Assembly: GCA_965659665.1 (NCBI GenBank)
Contig: CBFHWU010000027.1
Span: 62,001-126,000 of the forward strand
Length of the DNA stretch: 64,000 nt
Source of the DNA: CBFHWU01 sp965659665
GTDB taxonomy: Bacteria > Bacteroidota > Bacteroidia > Flavobacteriales > Flavobacteriaceae
Direction: 5' to 3'
Shown: piece by piece, positions 54,642-63,475 of the stretch
How the letters are laid out: each line of letters begins with the position of its first letter
Position numbering within the stretch: the first letter of the stretch is position 1
Program-made: the position numbers and the translations under genes
The notes under the pieces: generated by a model
What the model was told of the DNA's origin: nothing
The model's input: the letters and a program-made list of their open reading frames with translations, nothing else
The model's database searches: none

Positions 54642-55844
54642 ATGATTTTAGAAATGAAAGTCCCATCACCTGGCGAATCTATTACAGAAGTTGAAATTGC
54701 AGAATGGCTAGTCGCAGATGGTGATTACGTCGAAAAAGATCAAGCCATAGCAGAAGTTGATTCCGATAAAGCTACCCTTGAACTTCCTGCTGAACAAAGT
54801 GGAGTTATTTCTCTTAAGGCTGAAGAAGGAGACGCCGTTGAAGTTGGATCAGTGGTATGTTTCATTGACACTTCAGCAACCAAGCCAAAAGATAAAACTT
54901 CCTCTCCAAAATCAACATCAAAACCTAAAGATGAAGCTTCAACCCCCACAATCTCAAAGGGGACAAGTTATGCCACAGGTACAGCTTCACCTGCTGCCCG
55001 AAAAATATTGATAGAGAAGGGAATAGACTCCAATACCATAGCTGGAACTGGCCGTGATGGACGAATTACCAAGGAAGATGCCATCAAGGCAGTTCCGTCA
55101 ATGGGTACTCCAGTTGGGGAAAGACCATTACAGCGAAAAAAAATGTCAATGCTTCGTCGTAAGGTGGCTGAACGTTTAGTTACCGCCAAAAATGAAACTG
55201 CTATGCTTACCACTTTCAACGAAGTGGATATGTCTCCTATTTTTAAACTTCGAAGTAAGTATAAGGAATTGTTTAAAGAAAGGCACGAAGTAGGTTTAGG
55301 CTTTATGAGCTTTTTTACTAAAGCAGTTGTTAGAGCCTTACAATTATTTCCAGATGTTAACTCTATGATTGATGGAAATGAACAAATTTTACATGATTTT
55401 TGTGATATTAGTGTTGCTGTTTCAGGCCCTAAAGGACTGATGGTTCCAGTGGTTCGGAATGCCGAAAATAGGAGCTTTCGTGAAATTGAAATGGAAATAA
55501 AACGGTTGGCTATTCGCGCTAGAGACGGTAAAATCACTGTTGATGAAATGACAGGAGGAACTTTTACTATTTCAAACGGAGGTGTGTTTGGGTCTATGCT
55601 CTCAACTCCTATTATCAATCCACCTCAGTCAGGGATATTGGGAATGCACAATATTATCGAGCGACCTGTAGCAATCGACGGAAAAGTAGAAATACGTCCA
55701 ATGATGTATGTAGCACTTTCGTATGATCATCGTATTGTTGATGGTCGTGAATCCGTTGGTTTTTTGGGGGCAGTAAAAGAAGCCCTTGAAAACCCTGCTG
55801 AATTGTTGATGCATGACCAAATTCAAAAAGCATTAGAACTTTGA
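54642..55844 (+). CDS. odhB: Dihydrolipoyllysine succinyltransferase (E2 of 2-oxoglutarate dehydrogenase)
   Basis: I chose ATG 54642, giving MILEMKVPSPGESITEVEIA and 400 residues; an upstream in-frame start overlaps sucA. A lipoyl domain (1-75) carries K43 in EVDSDKATLELPAE. A Lys/Pro/Ser/Thr-rich linker (about 78-115), peripheral subunit-binding domain (ASPAARKILIEKGIDSNTIA) and catalytic domain with YDHRIVDGRESVGFL follow. It transfers succinyl groups to CoA. Normal family plan. Confidence 0.95.
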   Translation: MILEMKVPSPGESITEVEIAEWLVADGDYVEKDQAIAEVDSDKATLELPAEQSGVISLKAEEGDAVEVGSVVCFIDTSATKPKDKTSSPKSTSKPKDEASTPTISKGTSYATGTASPAARKILIEKGIDSNTIAGTGRDGRITKEDAIKAVPSMGTPVGERPLQRKKMSMLRRKVAERLVTAKNETAMLTTFNEVDMSPIFKLRSKYKELFKERHEVGLGFMSFFTKAVVRALQLFPDVNSMIDGNEQILHDFCDISVAVSGPKGLMVPVVRNAENRSFREIEMEIKRLAIRARDGKITVDEMTGGTFTISNGGVFGSMLSTPIINPPQSGILGMHNIIERPVAIDGKVEIRPMMYVALSYDHRIVDGRESVGFLGAVKEALENPAELLMHDQIQKALEL

Positions 55845-55845
55845 T

Positions 55846-56283
55846 TTATTTCAAATAAAGCCAACTTTTGTTGTAGTCAATAACAGCTTTTGCCTTCTTA
55901 AGAAGATCGGCTCCAATAATTCCTTGAACCTCTTCAATGTTTTGACTTCGAAACGCTTCATTTACAGCCCCCATCATGAACAAAATTATCGGTCTATTAT
56001 TGACAACCCATGACCCCATTTCAATAGAATTTTCTTTTGAAAGTTGTGTAGTTAACGATGTTGAACTTGCACTCGCAGCTTTTTGTTCACAAACTTCGCT
56101 TTGAAGATAAAATCGGGAGGCCTGTTGCAAGTCTATACAAGTATCTGAAGCACCTGTATCCACGATAAATCTTCCCTCTACCGCATTCACTTTCATATGA
56201 ACCACATAGTGCTTGCTTTTGGTTTTGTGAAGTTTAACCCTTTGATATCCTTTTTCTGCTAAAAAATTGTGTAATGAAGCCAT
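55846..56283 (-). CDS. Retropepsin-like aspartic protease
   Basis: I chose ATG 56283, giving about 145 residues. A single D-T-G-A-S motif in GRFIVDTGASDTCID is the retropepsin active site, with a hydrophobic flap and the later EVQGIIGADLLKKAKAVIDY where the second conserved ILG-like turn occurs. There is no signal peptide, so it is cytoplasmic and would act as a dimer. The substrate is unknown. It converges with odhB, one base apart. Confidence 0.85.
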   Translation of the reverse strand: MASLHNFLAEKGYQRVKLHKTKSKHYVVHMKVNAVEGRFIVDTGASDTCIDLQQASRFYLQSEVCEQKAASASSTSLTTQLSKENSIEMGSWVVNNRPIILFMMGAVNEAFRSQNIEEVQGIIGADLLKKAKAVIDYNKSWLYLK

Positions 56284-56327
56284 TTCTAATGTAAATATAG
56301 TCAACTAAAAAAAATTACTTTTGTAGC

Positions 56328-57095
56328 ATGTTTATAGATACTCATGCGCATTTATATGTCGAAGATTTTGATCAAGACAGAAACCAAGTTATTGCACGTG
56401 CTTTGAACCAAGGCGTGTATCATTTTGTTATGCCTGCTATTGACTCACAATATACGCAGGCCATGCATGCCTTGCAAACACAATATCCAAAACAGATCTC
56501 GTTAATGATGGGTTTGCACCCTACACATGTTAAAGAAAATTTTACATTAGAACTTGATCATGTGAGCGAACAATTAGCCAATAATACCTATGTTGCCGTT
56601 GGTGAAATCGGGATAGACCTGTATTGGGATACTTCAACATTGGCAGCTCAGCAAGCGGCTTTTGCCATACAAATTGAATGGGCTTTAGAAAAGAAACTAC
56701 CTATTGTGATTCACTGTAGGAACGCCTTTGAAGAAGTTTTTCAAGTTTTAGAGCACTATGCTTGTGATGAATTAAAAGGAATTTTTCATTGTTTTACGGG
56801 CACATTAAACGAAGCCCATAGGGCTATAAGACTAAATATGAAGCTAGGAATTGGGGGTGTTCTGACTTTTAAAAACGGTAAAATCGATCAATTTTTAGCC
56901 CAAATTCCATTAGAGCATATTGTTCTCGAAACGGATGCTCCTTATTTAGCACCAGTTCCATATCGAGGTAAAAGAAATGAAAGTTCTTATTTGACAATTA
57001 TTGCAGCCAAACTAGCTGAAATTCATCATCTTGAACTCGATAAAATAGCTCATATGACAACTAATAACGCTAAAGAACTATTTAAAATAAAATAA
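56328..57095 (+). CDS. tatD: TatD family metal-dependent hydrolase
   Basis: The 255-residue protein starts FIDTHAHLYVEDFD (HxH metal ligands). VGEIGIDLYWDTS, LPIVIHCRNAFEEVF, GIFHCFTGTLNEA and LETDAPYLAPVPYRGKRNES complete the TatD nuclease pattern. A TACTTTTG box (56316-56323) lies four bases before the ATG, so the message is probably leaderless. Confidence 0.93.
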   Translation: MFIDTHAHLYVEDFDQDRNQVIARALNQGVYHFVMPAIDSQYTQAMHALQTQYPKQISLMMGLHPTHVKENFTLELDHVSEQLANNTYVAVGEIGIDLYWDTSTLAAQQAAFAIQIEWALEKKLPIVIHCRNAFEEVFQVLEHYACDELKGIFHCFTGTLNEAHRAIRLNMKLGIGGVLTFKNGKIDQFLAQIPLEHIVLETDAPYLAPVPYRGKRNESSYLTIIAAKLAEIHHLELDKIAHMTTNNAKELFKIK

Positions 57096-57154
57096 TCTAA
57101 TAGTTTTTTTCTATAAAAAATTAGATATTTGGCCTGCCTAACGGCTTAAAAATA

Positions 57155-57242
57155 AGAGAGGTGGCCGAGTGGTCGAAGGCGCACGCCTGGAAAGTGTGTA
57201 TACGCCAAAAGCGTATCGAGGGTTCGAATCCCTTCCTCTCTG
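57155..57242 (+). tRNA. tRNA-Ser (anticodon GGA)
   Basis: Acceptor AGAGAGG / CCTCTCT, D-arm with GGCCGAGTGGTCGAAGGC, anticodon loop CTGGAAA (GGA at 57189-57191), a long variable arm TATACGCCAAAAGCGTATC and a T-arm GTTCGAAT. The discriminator is G. CCA is not encoded. Confidence 0.95.
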
Positions 57243-57317
57243 CAACTTGTGTCGTAATTTTTTTTATATTTAGACCTCGTTTTTAATTAAAATAAATAAA
57301 ATAAAAAAATAATAATA

Positions 57318-58148
57318 ATGAAACGTTTCTTTTTTTCAATTGCCCTTGTGAGTTGCTATCTCCTAACAGCACCTGTTGCTCTAGCAATGTCACCGTCTTC
57401 CACCACTGTTGTGACCCAAGATGAACAAACCTCTGAACAAGAGGAGGCTGTTGCCCAACCAGATTCTATTGCTTCATCTAAAATGATGCCTGCGCCAGAA
57501 CAGCCTGTAGCAGCATCACCAGGATTTACTCAGGAACTCAAAAATCGATTTATTGAAGGTGGCCCCGGATTTATGGGAATTGTTTTGTTGTGTTTAATCC
57601 TAGGATTAGCTATTGCTATCGAACGTATCATATTCTTGAACCTGGCTACAACCAACACGGCAAAACTAACCCAAAGTGTAGAGGATGCACTTTCCAGTGG
57701 AGGAGTTGAAGCAGCTAAAGAAGTATGCCGAAACACAAAAGGCCCTGTAGCTTCAATCTTTTACCAAGGATTAGATCGCGCAGATGAGGGTGTTGAAAGC
57801 GCCGAGAAAGCAGTCGTTGCGTATGGTGGTGTTCAAATGGGTCAGTTAGAGAAAAATGTTTCTTGGATTTCATTATTTATTGCTCTTGCCCCCATGCTCG
57901 GGTTCATGGGAACGGTAATTGGTATGATTCAAGCTTTTGATAAAATTGAAGCCGCCGGAGATATGCAACCTTCTCTTGTAGCTGGAGGAATAAAAGTGGC
58001 CCTTTTAACCACCGTATTTGGTCTTATTGTTGCTATTATTTTACAAATATTTTACAATTACATCATCGCTAAGATTGATAGCATCGTAAACGATATGGAA
58101 GATGCATCAATTACACTTATCGACCTTTTGGTAGCCAACAACAAGTAA
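57318..58148 (+). CDS. exbB: ExbB/MotA/TolQ-type proton channel protein
   Basis: The 276-residue protein has an N-terminal signal-like segment (about 1-24), a Ser/Thr/Glu/Pro-rich periplasmic stretch (25-70), then three membrane helices (about 85-107, 185-210, 225-250) in ExbB arrangement. LAPMLGFMGTVIGMIQAFDK and GGIKVALLTTVFGLIVAIIL are family hallmarks. It pairs with the two ExbD genes downstream and powers TonB. The N-terminal extension is usual in Bacteroidota. Confidence 0.93.
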   Translation: MKRFFFSIALVSCYLLTAPVALAMSPSSTTVVTQDEQTSEQEEAVAQPDSIASSKMMPAPEQPVAASPGFTQELKNRFIEGGPGFMGIVLLCLILGLAIAIERIIFLNLATTNTAKLTQSVEDALSSGGVEAAKEVCRNTKGPVASIFYQGLDRADEGVESAEKAVVAYGGVQMGQLEKNVSWISLFIALAPMLGFMGTVIGMIQAFDKIEAAGDMQPSLVAGGIKVALLTTVFGLIVAIILQIFYNYIIAKIDSIVNDMEDASITLIDLLVANNK

Positions 58149-58168
58149 TAAACTAAAAGAGAACGATT

Positions 58169-58618
58169 ATGAAAATTCAAAAATTAGTTACCTACCTCGC
58201 CCTTTTGCTGGGTGTTCTTGGAATGTTTTTTCAAGGGATGATTATTTTTAAAGGAAATGATGCCATTAAATCGGCTGCAATGGGAGGGGATTATGGAACT
58301 GTTTCACTCATGGTAGGTTTAGCATTTATAATTCTAATTGTAGTTGTTGCAGTAACGGTAATCTTTTCATTAATTACACTAGGATCAAATCCTGCAAAAT
58401 TGAAAAGAGCTATCATATCTATAGCTTCATTTGGGTTAATTATTCTAATAGGTTATTTATTTTCAAGTGGGGATATCACTCCCCTAAAAGACGGAGAAAT
58501 GCTTTCAGCTAGTGGCTCGAGATGGGTGGAAACAGGCTTGCGAACTTTTTATTTTTTAGCCATTATTGCCATTGGGTTGATGTTCTATTCTGGGGTTAAA
58601 AAATTCATAAAAAAATAA
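58169..58618 (+). CDS. Four-helix membrane protein between exbB and exbD
   Basis: The 149-residue protein has about four hydrophobic helices: near 8-28, 45-70, 85-100 and 125-142. I recognise no named domain. It sits between exbB and exbD with gaps of 20 and 8 bases, so it is translated with them, and I recall the same arrangement in other flavobacteria. A role in the Exb complex is plausible but not shown by sequence. Confidence 0.7.
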   Translation: MKIQKLVTYLALLLGVLGMFFQGMIIFKGNDAIKSAAMGGDYGTVSLMVGLAFIILIVVVAVTVIFSLITLGSNPAKLKRAIISIASFGLIILIGYLFSSGDITPLKDGEMLSASGSRWVETGLRTFYFLAIIAIGLMFYSGVKKFIKK

Positions 58619-58626
58619 TTGTTGTT

Positions 58627-59250
58627 ATGGCAAAACGATCAGCACCCGAAGTAAATGCTGGATCCATGGCGGATATTGCATTCTTACTTCTGATATTTTT
58701 CTTAGTAACAACAACCATAGAGACGGATTCTGGTCTGAACCGAAAACTTCCTCCTATGGAGGATGTTGTAGATCCACCAATTATTAAAGAACGTAATATT
58801 TTTACGGTGGTCGTCAATAAGAATAATGACTTATTGGTAGAAGAAGAACCAATGAAACTCGAAAAACTCCGTGAAGCTGCCATCGCTTTTTTAGATAATG
58901 GTGGAGGCAAGGGAGAGGAAGCTTGTGATTATTGTCAAGGGGAAAAAGATACGTCTTCTTCTGATAATCCCATTAAAGCGGTAATCTCTCTGAAAAACGA
59001 TAGAGAAACTGATTATAAAGTCTATATTTCAGTTCAAAATGAATTGGTGGCCGCTTACAACGAATTGAGAAATCGCGAGTTTATTAGATTGAATCCCAAT
59101 TTAAGATTAAATTACGTTCAAGCCGATAAGATTTATAGTGATCCAAGAACAAGCCGGACACAGAAAGATAATTTAGAACCAAAACTTAGTGAAGTTAAAG
59201 CACTTTTTCCTCAGAAATTGTCGGAGGCTGAACCAAGTAAAACGAATTAA
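58627..59250 (+). CDS. exbD: ExbD/TolR-type biopolymer transport protein (1)
   Basis: The 207-residue protein has one membrane helix with the critical Asp in NAGSMADIAFLLLIFFLVTT, preceded by a basic N-terminus. A periplasmic domain follows, containing an acidic loop and a CDYCQ pair of cysteines at about 99-102, which is unusual for ExbD and may form a disulfide. The C-terminus ends in an extension. It functions with ExbB as the proton-driven motor for TonB. Confidence 0.92.
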   Translation: MAKRSAPEVNAGSMADIAFLLLIFFLVTTTIETDSGLNRKLPPMEDVVDPPIIKERNIFTVVVNKNNDLLVEEEPMKLEKLREAAIAFLDNGGGKGEEACDYCQGEKDTSSSDNPIKAVISLKNDRETDYKVYISVQNELVAAYNELRNREFIRLNPNLRLNYVQADKIYSDPRTSRTQKDNLEPKLSEVKALFPQKLSEAEPSKTN

Positions 59251-59255
59251 TCAAT

Positions 59256-59738
59256 ATGTCAAAGTTTAAAAAGAAAAAAAGTGGAGATTTACCTGCGATA
59301 TCAACAGCATCTTTGCCCGATATTGTGTTTATGCTTCTATTCTTTTTTATGGTAGCTACCGTAATGCGTGATAGCACCCTTATGGTGGATAATACACTAC
59401 CAGCTGCCGATCAAGTTCAAAAACTTGATAAAAAAGATCGTGTTATGTACATTTATGCAGGAAAACCTAGTTTGCGCTACCAAGAAAAATTTGGTACTCA
59501 AGCAAAGATTCAACTTAATGATAAATTTGCTACTGTTCAGGATGTTGGGGCTTTTATTTTAGCTGAACGTGCTTCCAAGCGTCAAGAACTCCAAAATGTT
59601 TTAACTACAGCATTGAAAGTTGACGGTGAAACTAATATGGGACTGATCTCTGACATCAAGCAAGAATTGAGGAAAGTTAATGCTTTAAAGATTAATTATA
59701 CCACTCGTGCAGGGGATTATAAGCAAAATCTTAATTAA
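59256..59738 (+). CDS. exbD: ExbD/TolR-type biopolymer transport protein (2)
   Basis: The 160-residue paralogue has SKFKKKKSGDLPAISTASLP before the membrane helix and the motor Asp in LPDIVFMLLFFFMVATVMRD. It lacks the CxxC of the first ExbD. Two ExbDs per cluster are typical for Bacteroidota and may form heterodimers. Five bases after the previous stop. Confidence 0.92.
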   Translation: MSKFKKKKSGDLPAISTASLPDIVFMLLFFFMVATVMRDSTLMVDNTLPAADQVQKLDKKDRVMYIYAGKPSLRYQEKFGTQAKIQLNDKFATVQDVGAFILAERASKRQELQNVLTTALKVDGETNMGLISDIKQELRKVNALKINYTTRAGDYKQNLN

Positions 59739-59766
59739 AGCTTACATTTTCTGGTGAGTTTGATCG

Positions 59767-60405
59767 ATGAAAATATTTGCTTTTTTTCTGATTTCCATTT
59801 TTGGTCAACTCTTGTATGCGCAATCTGAAGATATCAAGTATAGAGAAGATCAAATATATGTGGGATTGAGTTATCCAATTTTGTCAAATGATGATTTTTC
59901 GATTACTCAAAATAAGTTTTCTCACCGCCTTTATGTTGGATTTGTGAGAGATATTCCCCTTAATAAAAAAAGAACCTTTGGCTTAGGAGTGGGGTTGGGA
60001 TACAATCACACTGTTTTATACAGTAATTTGATGTATAATAATTTTTTTGAAACCCTACAAAGTGCATCAGATTACAAAGAAAACAAATGGCAAATTGGTA
60101 GTGTTGAACTTCCCTTCGAGTTTCGTTGGAGAACATCTACACCTACTCAATACAAATTCTGGCGTATATATTCAGGAATTACCTCATCTTATGAAATTAT
60201 CCATAGCTCTTTTTTTAAACCTAATGAGGGTGAGGCTACAAAAAATGATTTGCCAACAAATAAATTTAAAATTGGATATCACATTAACATAGGAAATAAC
60301 ACTTGGAATATCCGTTATTACTATGCATTAAATCAGTTTTTTAAAAGCCAAAACCATCCAAATATTAATTTCTCAAGTATCGGATTAATTTTTTACATAT
60401 TTTAA
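59767..60405 (+). CDS. Outer-membrane beta-barrel protein, PorT-like
   Basis: The 212-residue protein has a signal peptide ending LLYAQ. Amphipathic strands such as HRLYVGFVRDIPLNKKRTFG, LGVGLGYNHTVL and a terminal IGLIFYIF indicate an eight-stranded barrel. The pattern is close to the PorT/outer membrane beta-barrel family, but it lacks the usual porT neighbourhood, so it may not be the T9SS component. It lies 28 bases after exbD. Confidence 0.75.
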   Translation: MKIFAFFLISIFGQLLYAQSEDIKYREDQIYVGLSYPILSNDDFSITQNKFSHRLYVGFVRDIPLNKKRTFGLGVGLGYNHTVLYSNLMYNNFFETLQSASDYKENKWQIGSVELPFEFRWRTSTPTQYKFWRIYSGITSSYEIIHSSFFKPNEGEATKNDLPTNKFKIGYHINIGNNTWNIRYYYALNQFFKSQNHPNINFSSIGLIFYIF

Positions 60406-60492
60406 AATGTACAACTATTAAATTATCAATTCATCAACTTCAAAAAAAAATAATATATTTACAATTCTAGTATAATAACTAAACAAAACATT

Positions 60493-63342
60493 ATGAAAAG
60501 ACTATTAAGCTTATTAACAATAATGATTTCTATTGGAGTCATGGCGCAAAATCAAGTTACAGGAACGGTAACCGATAAAAGCGGACAACCTATACCTGGG
60601 GCATCTGTTGTATTAGATGGAACTACCGGAACAGTCACCGACTTTGATGGAAATTTTAGCCTCAATACCAATCAAGATCTACCTTTTGATTTAACTATTT
60701 CAAGTGTTGGCCTTGAAACCACTATAGTAGTTGTTTCAACCCGAAACGCTACGCTATCGATTCAAATGAACGAAACGGCTACGCAATTAGACGAAATCGT
60801 TGTTTCAGCCTCTAGAATGGCAGAACGTATTTTTGAATCTCCTGTAACCGTTGAAAAATTTAGTATTCAACAAATCGAGTCTACTCCATCCGCAGATTTC
60901 TTTAATGGTATGGAAAACTTAAAAGGAATCCAATTATACCAAGGAGGGTTGTTATTAAATCAGGTTGCGACTCGTGGATTCGGTACAGTTTACAATGAAG
61001 GGTTTGTTACTCTTGTAGACGGGATGAATAATATGTCGCCTTTATTTGGCTTTGCCATGGGTAACCTTATTGGATTGAACGAACTTGATGTGCAGAGTGT
61101 TGAAATTCTTCCTGGTCCAGCTTCTGCTCTCTATGGAGCAGATGCCTACAAAGGGATGATGTTTATGACAAGTAAAAATCCATTTGATTTTGAAGGGATT
61201 AGTGCTTACGTAAAATCTGGTGTAACAGTACAGGATGCAGCAGGAACAAATGGGTTTAATGATTTTGGATTAAGATTAGCAACTAAGCTTGGCGAAAAAT
61301 GGGCGATTAAGGCATCATTTTCCAAAAAGAAAGGAACAGAATGGGCCGCCGCTGATTACCGTCATAATGTTCTAGGGACTCCAGATGGTTCTTATTCTGT
61401 AAATGCTCCTGACTATGATGGCTTAAATATTTATGGAGAAAGAGCATTTACAAGTTCTTCAACATGGGGCTTATTAGGACTACTGAACCCAGCAGCTGCA
61501 CAGCTGGCCATGTTTGCTCCAAATTATTTTGACACGGTAGTGTCCACAGGTTATAAAGATACTGATCTTATGGACAGTAATGCTGAAAATGTGAAAACTA
61601 ATCTTGCTATTCATTTTCGACCTGACAGCAAAACAGAAGTCTCTATTTCTTCAATTATTGGTACTGGAGATTCACCATTACAAGGATTCGGGAGGTATGC
61701 AATGAGAAATATCAAAATTGAACAACATAAATTTCAAGTCAATAGAGGTAATTTCGATTTTAAAACCTACTATACTCGTGAGCAAGACGGTGATAGTTAT
61801 CAAACATCTGCCGCCGCTGCTTTAATTGCCAATCATCCTGGTTCAAATATTGCTGACCTAGGTCCACTAGGAAGATTTACTGGATATACAGGATGGTTTG
61901 CCAACTACAATTTAGCTTATTTGGGAGGTCTTGCTTTTGCTTCAGGATTTACTCCTGATTTATTAGGAGTAGGTGCATTTATTCAAAATGGTATTGGCGC
62001 ACATATTATGGGTGGAGGTCAATCCATTAACGATTTAATTCCAGGAGGTACTGGTGCCGCACATATAGCTGCAAGATCAGCCGCTAATGCAGGAATGTTT
62101 AAAGTTGGTACTGATGAATATGACGGTGCACTTGCAAGCGCTGTAAGCACTAATCTTCCCGTTGTGAATGGAGGAGCAGGTATATTTGATGATACCAAAA
62201 CGTATAACTATGAAGCAAATTATGATTTTTCTGATATGATTGATTTTGCCGATGTTATCGTTGGTGCTTCTTATAAGAATACAAGCCTAAATTCCAAAGG
62301 AACAATATATAGTGATCAGGACGGTCCAATCGAGTATTACGAGTATGGTGCTTATTCTCAAGTAAAAACAAAGCTATTAGATGAGAGACTTAATCTTACA
62401 GGATCAGTGAGAATTGATAAAAGTGAGTTCTTCGATACAAATTTTACTCCTAGGGTTGCACTTTTATACAGTGCAAACAAGAATAATAACATTAGAGTTT
62501 CTTACCAAACTGGATTTAGAAACCCTACCAACCAAGACCAATATATAGGATTATTTGCTGGTTCGGTAACTCTCTTTGGAACTTCGCCAGACAACATTAG
62601 CCGTTATAACGGTGATGTAGTGTTGGCTAATGGTTCCCCCGCTAGTTTTAGAGGTGAATACGTATTCAATAATGCGGTTGATTTTAATGGTTCCCCTGTA
62701 AATTTAAAACATGTTACCTCTGAAAAAATTACGTCAATTGATTTAGGATATCGCTATAATAGTCCAACGTTTAGTTTAGATATCTCTGGATACTACAGTG
62801 ATTTTGATGATAAAATTGGATCAACCGACGTAGTAATTCCTGTTGAAGGGGCAGAACCGATAGCTAATGTATTGGCGAGTGGAAATTATGCAGTATACCA
62901 AGTGGATTCAAACGCTAACGAAGACTTGAAGACTTATGGAGCAAGTGTTGAACTTACACAGGCTCTCTCAAGAAAACTTTTCTTGAATGTTGTTTATGAT
63001 TACAATAAACTTGACTATACGCCAAGTGCAGGATCTGATTTTGAAGCAGCATTTAATACGCCAGAGCATAAAGTTAAAGCCGGTCTTACAGGAAATTACA
63101 ATGCATTTTCGTTTAGTGTAAATGCCCGATATAATTCAGAATACTTGTACGAGGCTTCTTTTGCTGATGAAATGATTGATGCCAATACAGTATTTGATGC
63201 GCAAGTTACCTTTGAATTACCTGAACTAAACGCAAAGTTTAGAGTAGGAGGTAATAATATCTTTGGAAATGAATACGTGAGTTTAGTTGGAAGTGGGCAT
63301 ATAGGTTCTATTTATTACTCGGCTCTTACGTTTGATTTTTAA
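60493..63342 (+). CDS. TonB-dependent receptor with CarboxypepD_reg-like domain
   Basis: The 949-residue protein has a signal peptide (about 1-19). An N-terminal CarboxypepD_reg-like domain (TGTVTDKSGQPIPGASVVLD, about 22-95) precedes a plug (about 115-225, with VDGMNNMSPLFGF and EILPGPASALYGADAYKGMM) and a 22-strand barrel ending YYSALTFDF. There is no SusD partner, so it is a solo receptor rather than a polysaccharide-utilisation pair. Ligand unknown. A terminator follows 20 bases after the stop. Confidence 0.93.
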   Translation: MKRLLSLLTIMISIGVMAQNQVTGTVTDKSGQPIPGASVVLDGTTGTVTDFDGNFSLNTNQDLPFDLTISSVGLETTIVVVSTRNATLSIQMNETATQLDEIVVSASRMAERIFESPVTVEKFSIQQIESTPSADFFNGMENLKGIQLYQGGLLLNQVATRGFGTVYNEGFVTLVDGMNNMSPLFGFAMGNLIGLNELDVQSVEILPGPASALYGADAYKGMMFMTSKNPFDFEGISAYVKSGVTVQDAAGTNGFNDFGLRLATKLGEKWAIKASFSKKKGTEWAAADYRHNVLGTPDGSYSVNAPDYDGLNIYGERAFTSSSTWGLLGLLNPAAAQLAMFAPNYFDTVVSTGYKDTDLMDSNAENVKTNLAIHFRPDSKTEVSISSIIGTGDSPLQGFGRYAMRNIKIEQHKFQVNRGNFDFKTYYTREQDGDSYQTSAAAALIANHPGSNIADLGPLGRFTGYTGWFANYNLAYLGGLAFASGFTPDLLGVGAFIQNGIGAHIMGGGQSINDLIPGGTGAAHIAARSAANAGMFKVGTDEYDGALASAVSTNLPVVNGGAGIFDDTKTYNYEANYDFSDMIDFADVIVGASYKNTSLNSKGTIYSDQDGPIEYYEYGAYSQVKTKLLDERLNLTGSVRIDKSEFFDTNFTPRVALLYSANKNNNIRVSYQTGFRNPTNQDQYIGLFAGSVTLFGTSPDNISRYNGDVVLANGSPASFRGEYVFNNAVDFNGSPVNLKHVTSEKITSIDLGYRYNSPTFSLDISGYYSDFDDKIGSTDVVIPVEGAEPIANVLASGNYAVYQVDSNANEDLKTYGASVELTQALSRKLFLNVVYDYNKLDYTPSAGSDFEAAFNTPEHKVKAGLTGNYNAFSFSVNARYNSEYLYEASFADEMIDANTVFDAQVTFELPELNAKFRVGGNNIFGNEYVSLVGSGHIGSIYYSALTFDF

Positions 63343-63362
63343 TTGACCTAATATCGATATCT

Positions 63363-63391
63363 AAAGGCATCCGTAAGGATGCCTTTTTTTG
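63363..63391 (+). terminator. Terminator after the TonB-dependent receptor
   Basis: AAGGCATCC-GTAA-GGATGCCTT, a 9-bp perfect stem, with a run of seven T. Just before the atpD promoter. Confidence 0.9.
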
Positions 63392-63404
63392 TTAATAAAA
63401 CTGG

Positions 63405-63434
63405 TTTACCTTCTCATATTTTCTTTTATATTTG
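63405..63434 (+). promoter_or_regulatory. Promoter upstream of atpD
   Basis: TATATTTG at 63427-63434 fits the -7 consensus; the -33 region is TTT at 63405 with a 19-base spacer. It ends 41 bases before the ATG. Confidence 0.5.
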
Positions 63435-63475
63435 CAGTCGAAACAAAACAATCGTTTACACGTAAACCACATAGA

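Noticed and set aside
54968..55618. Minus-strand 216-codon ORF opposite odhB
   Set aside because: Shadow of a clearly real catalytic domain; no family features.
57096..57130. ATCTAAT/ATTAGAT inverted repeat after tatD as terminator
   Set aside because: Seven AT-rich pairs around a loop of about 20 bases; too weak.
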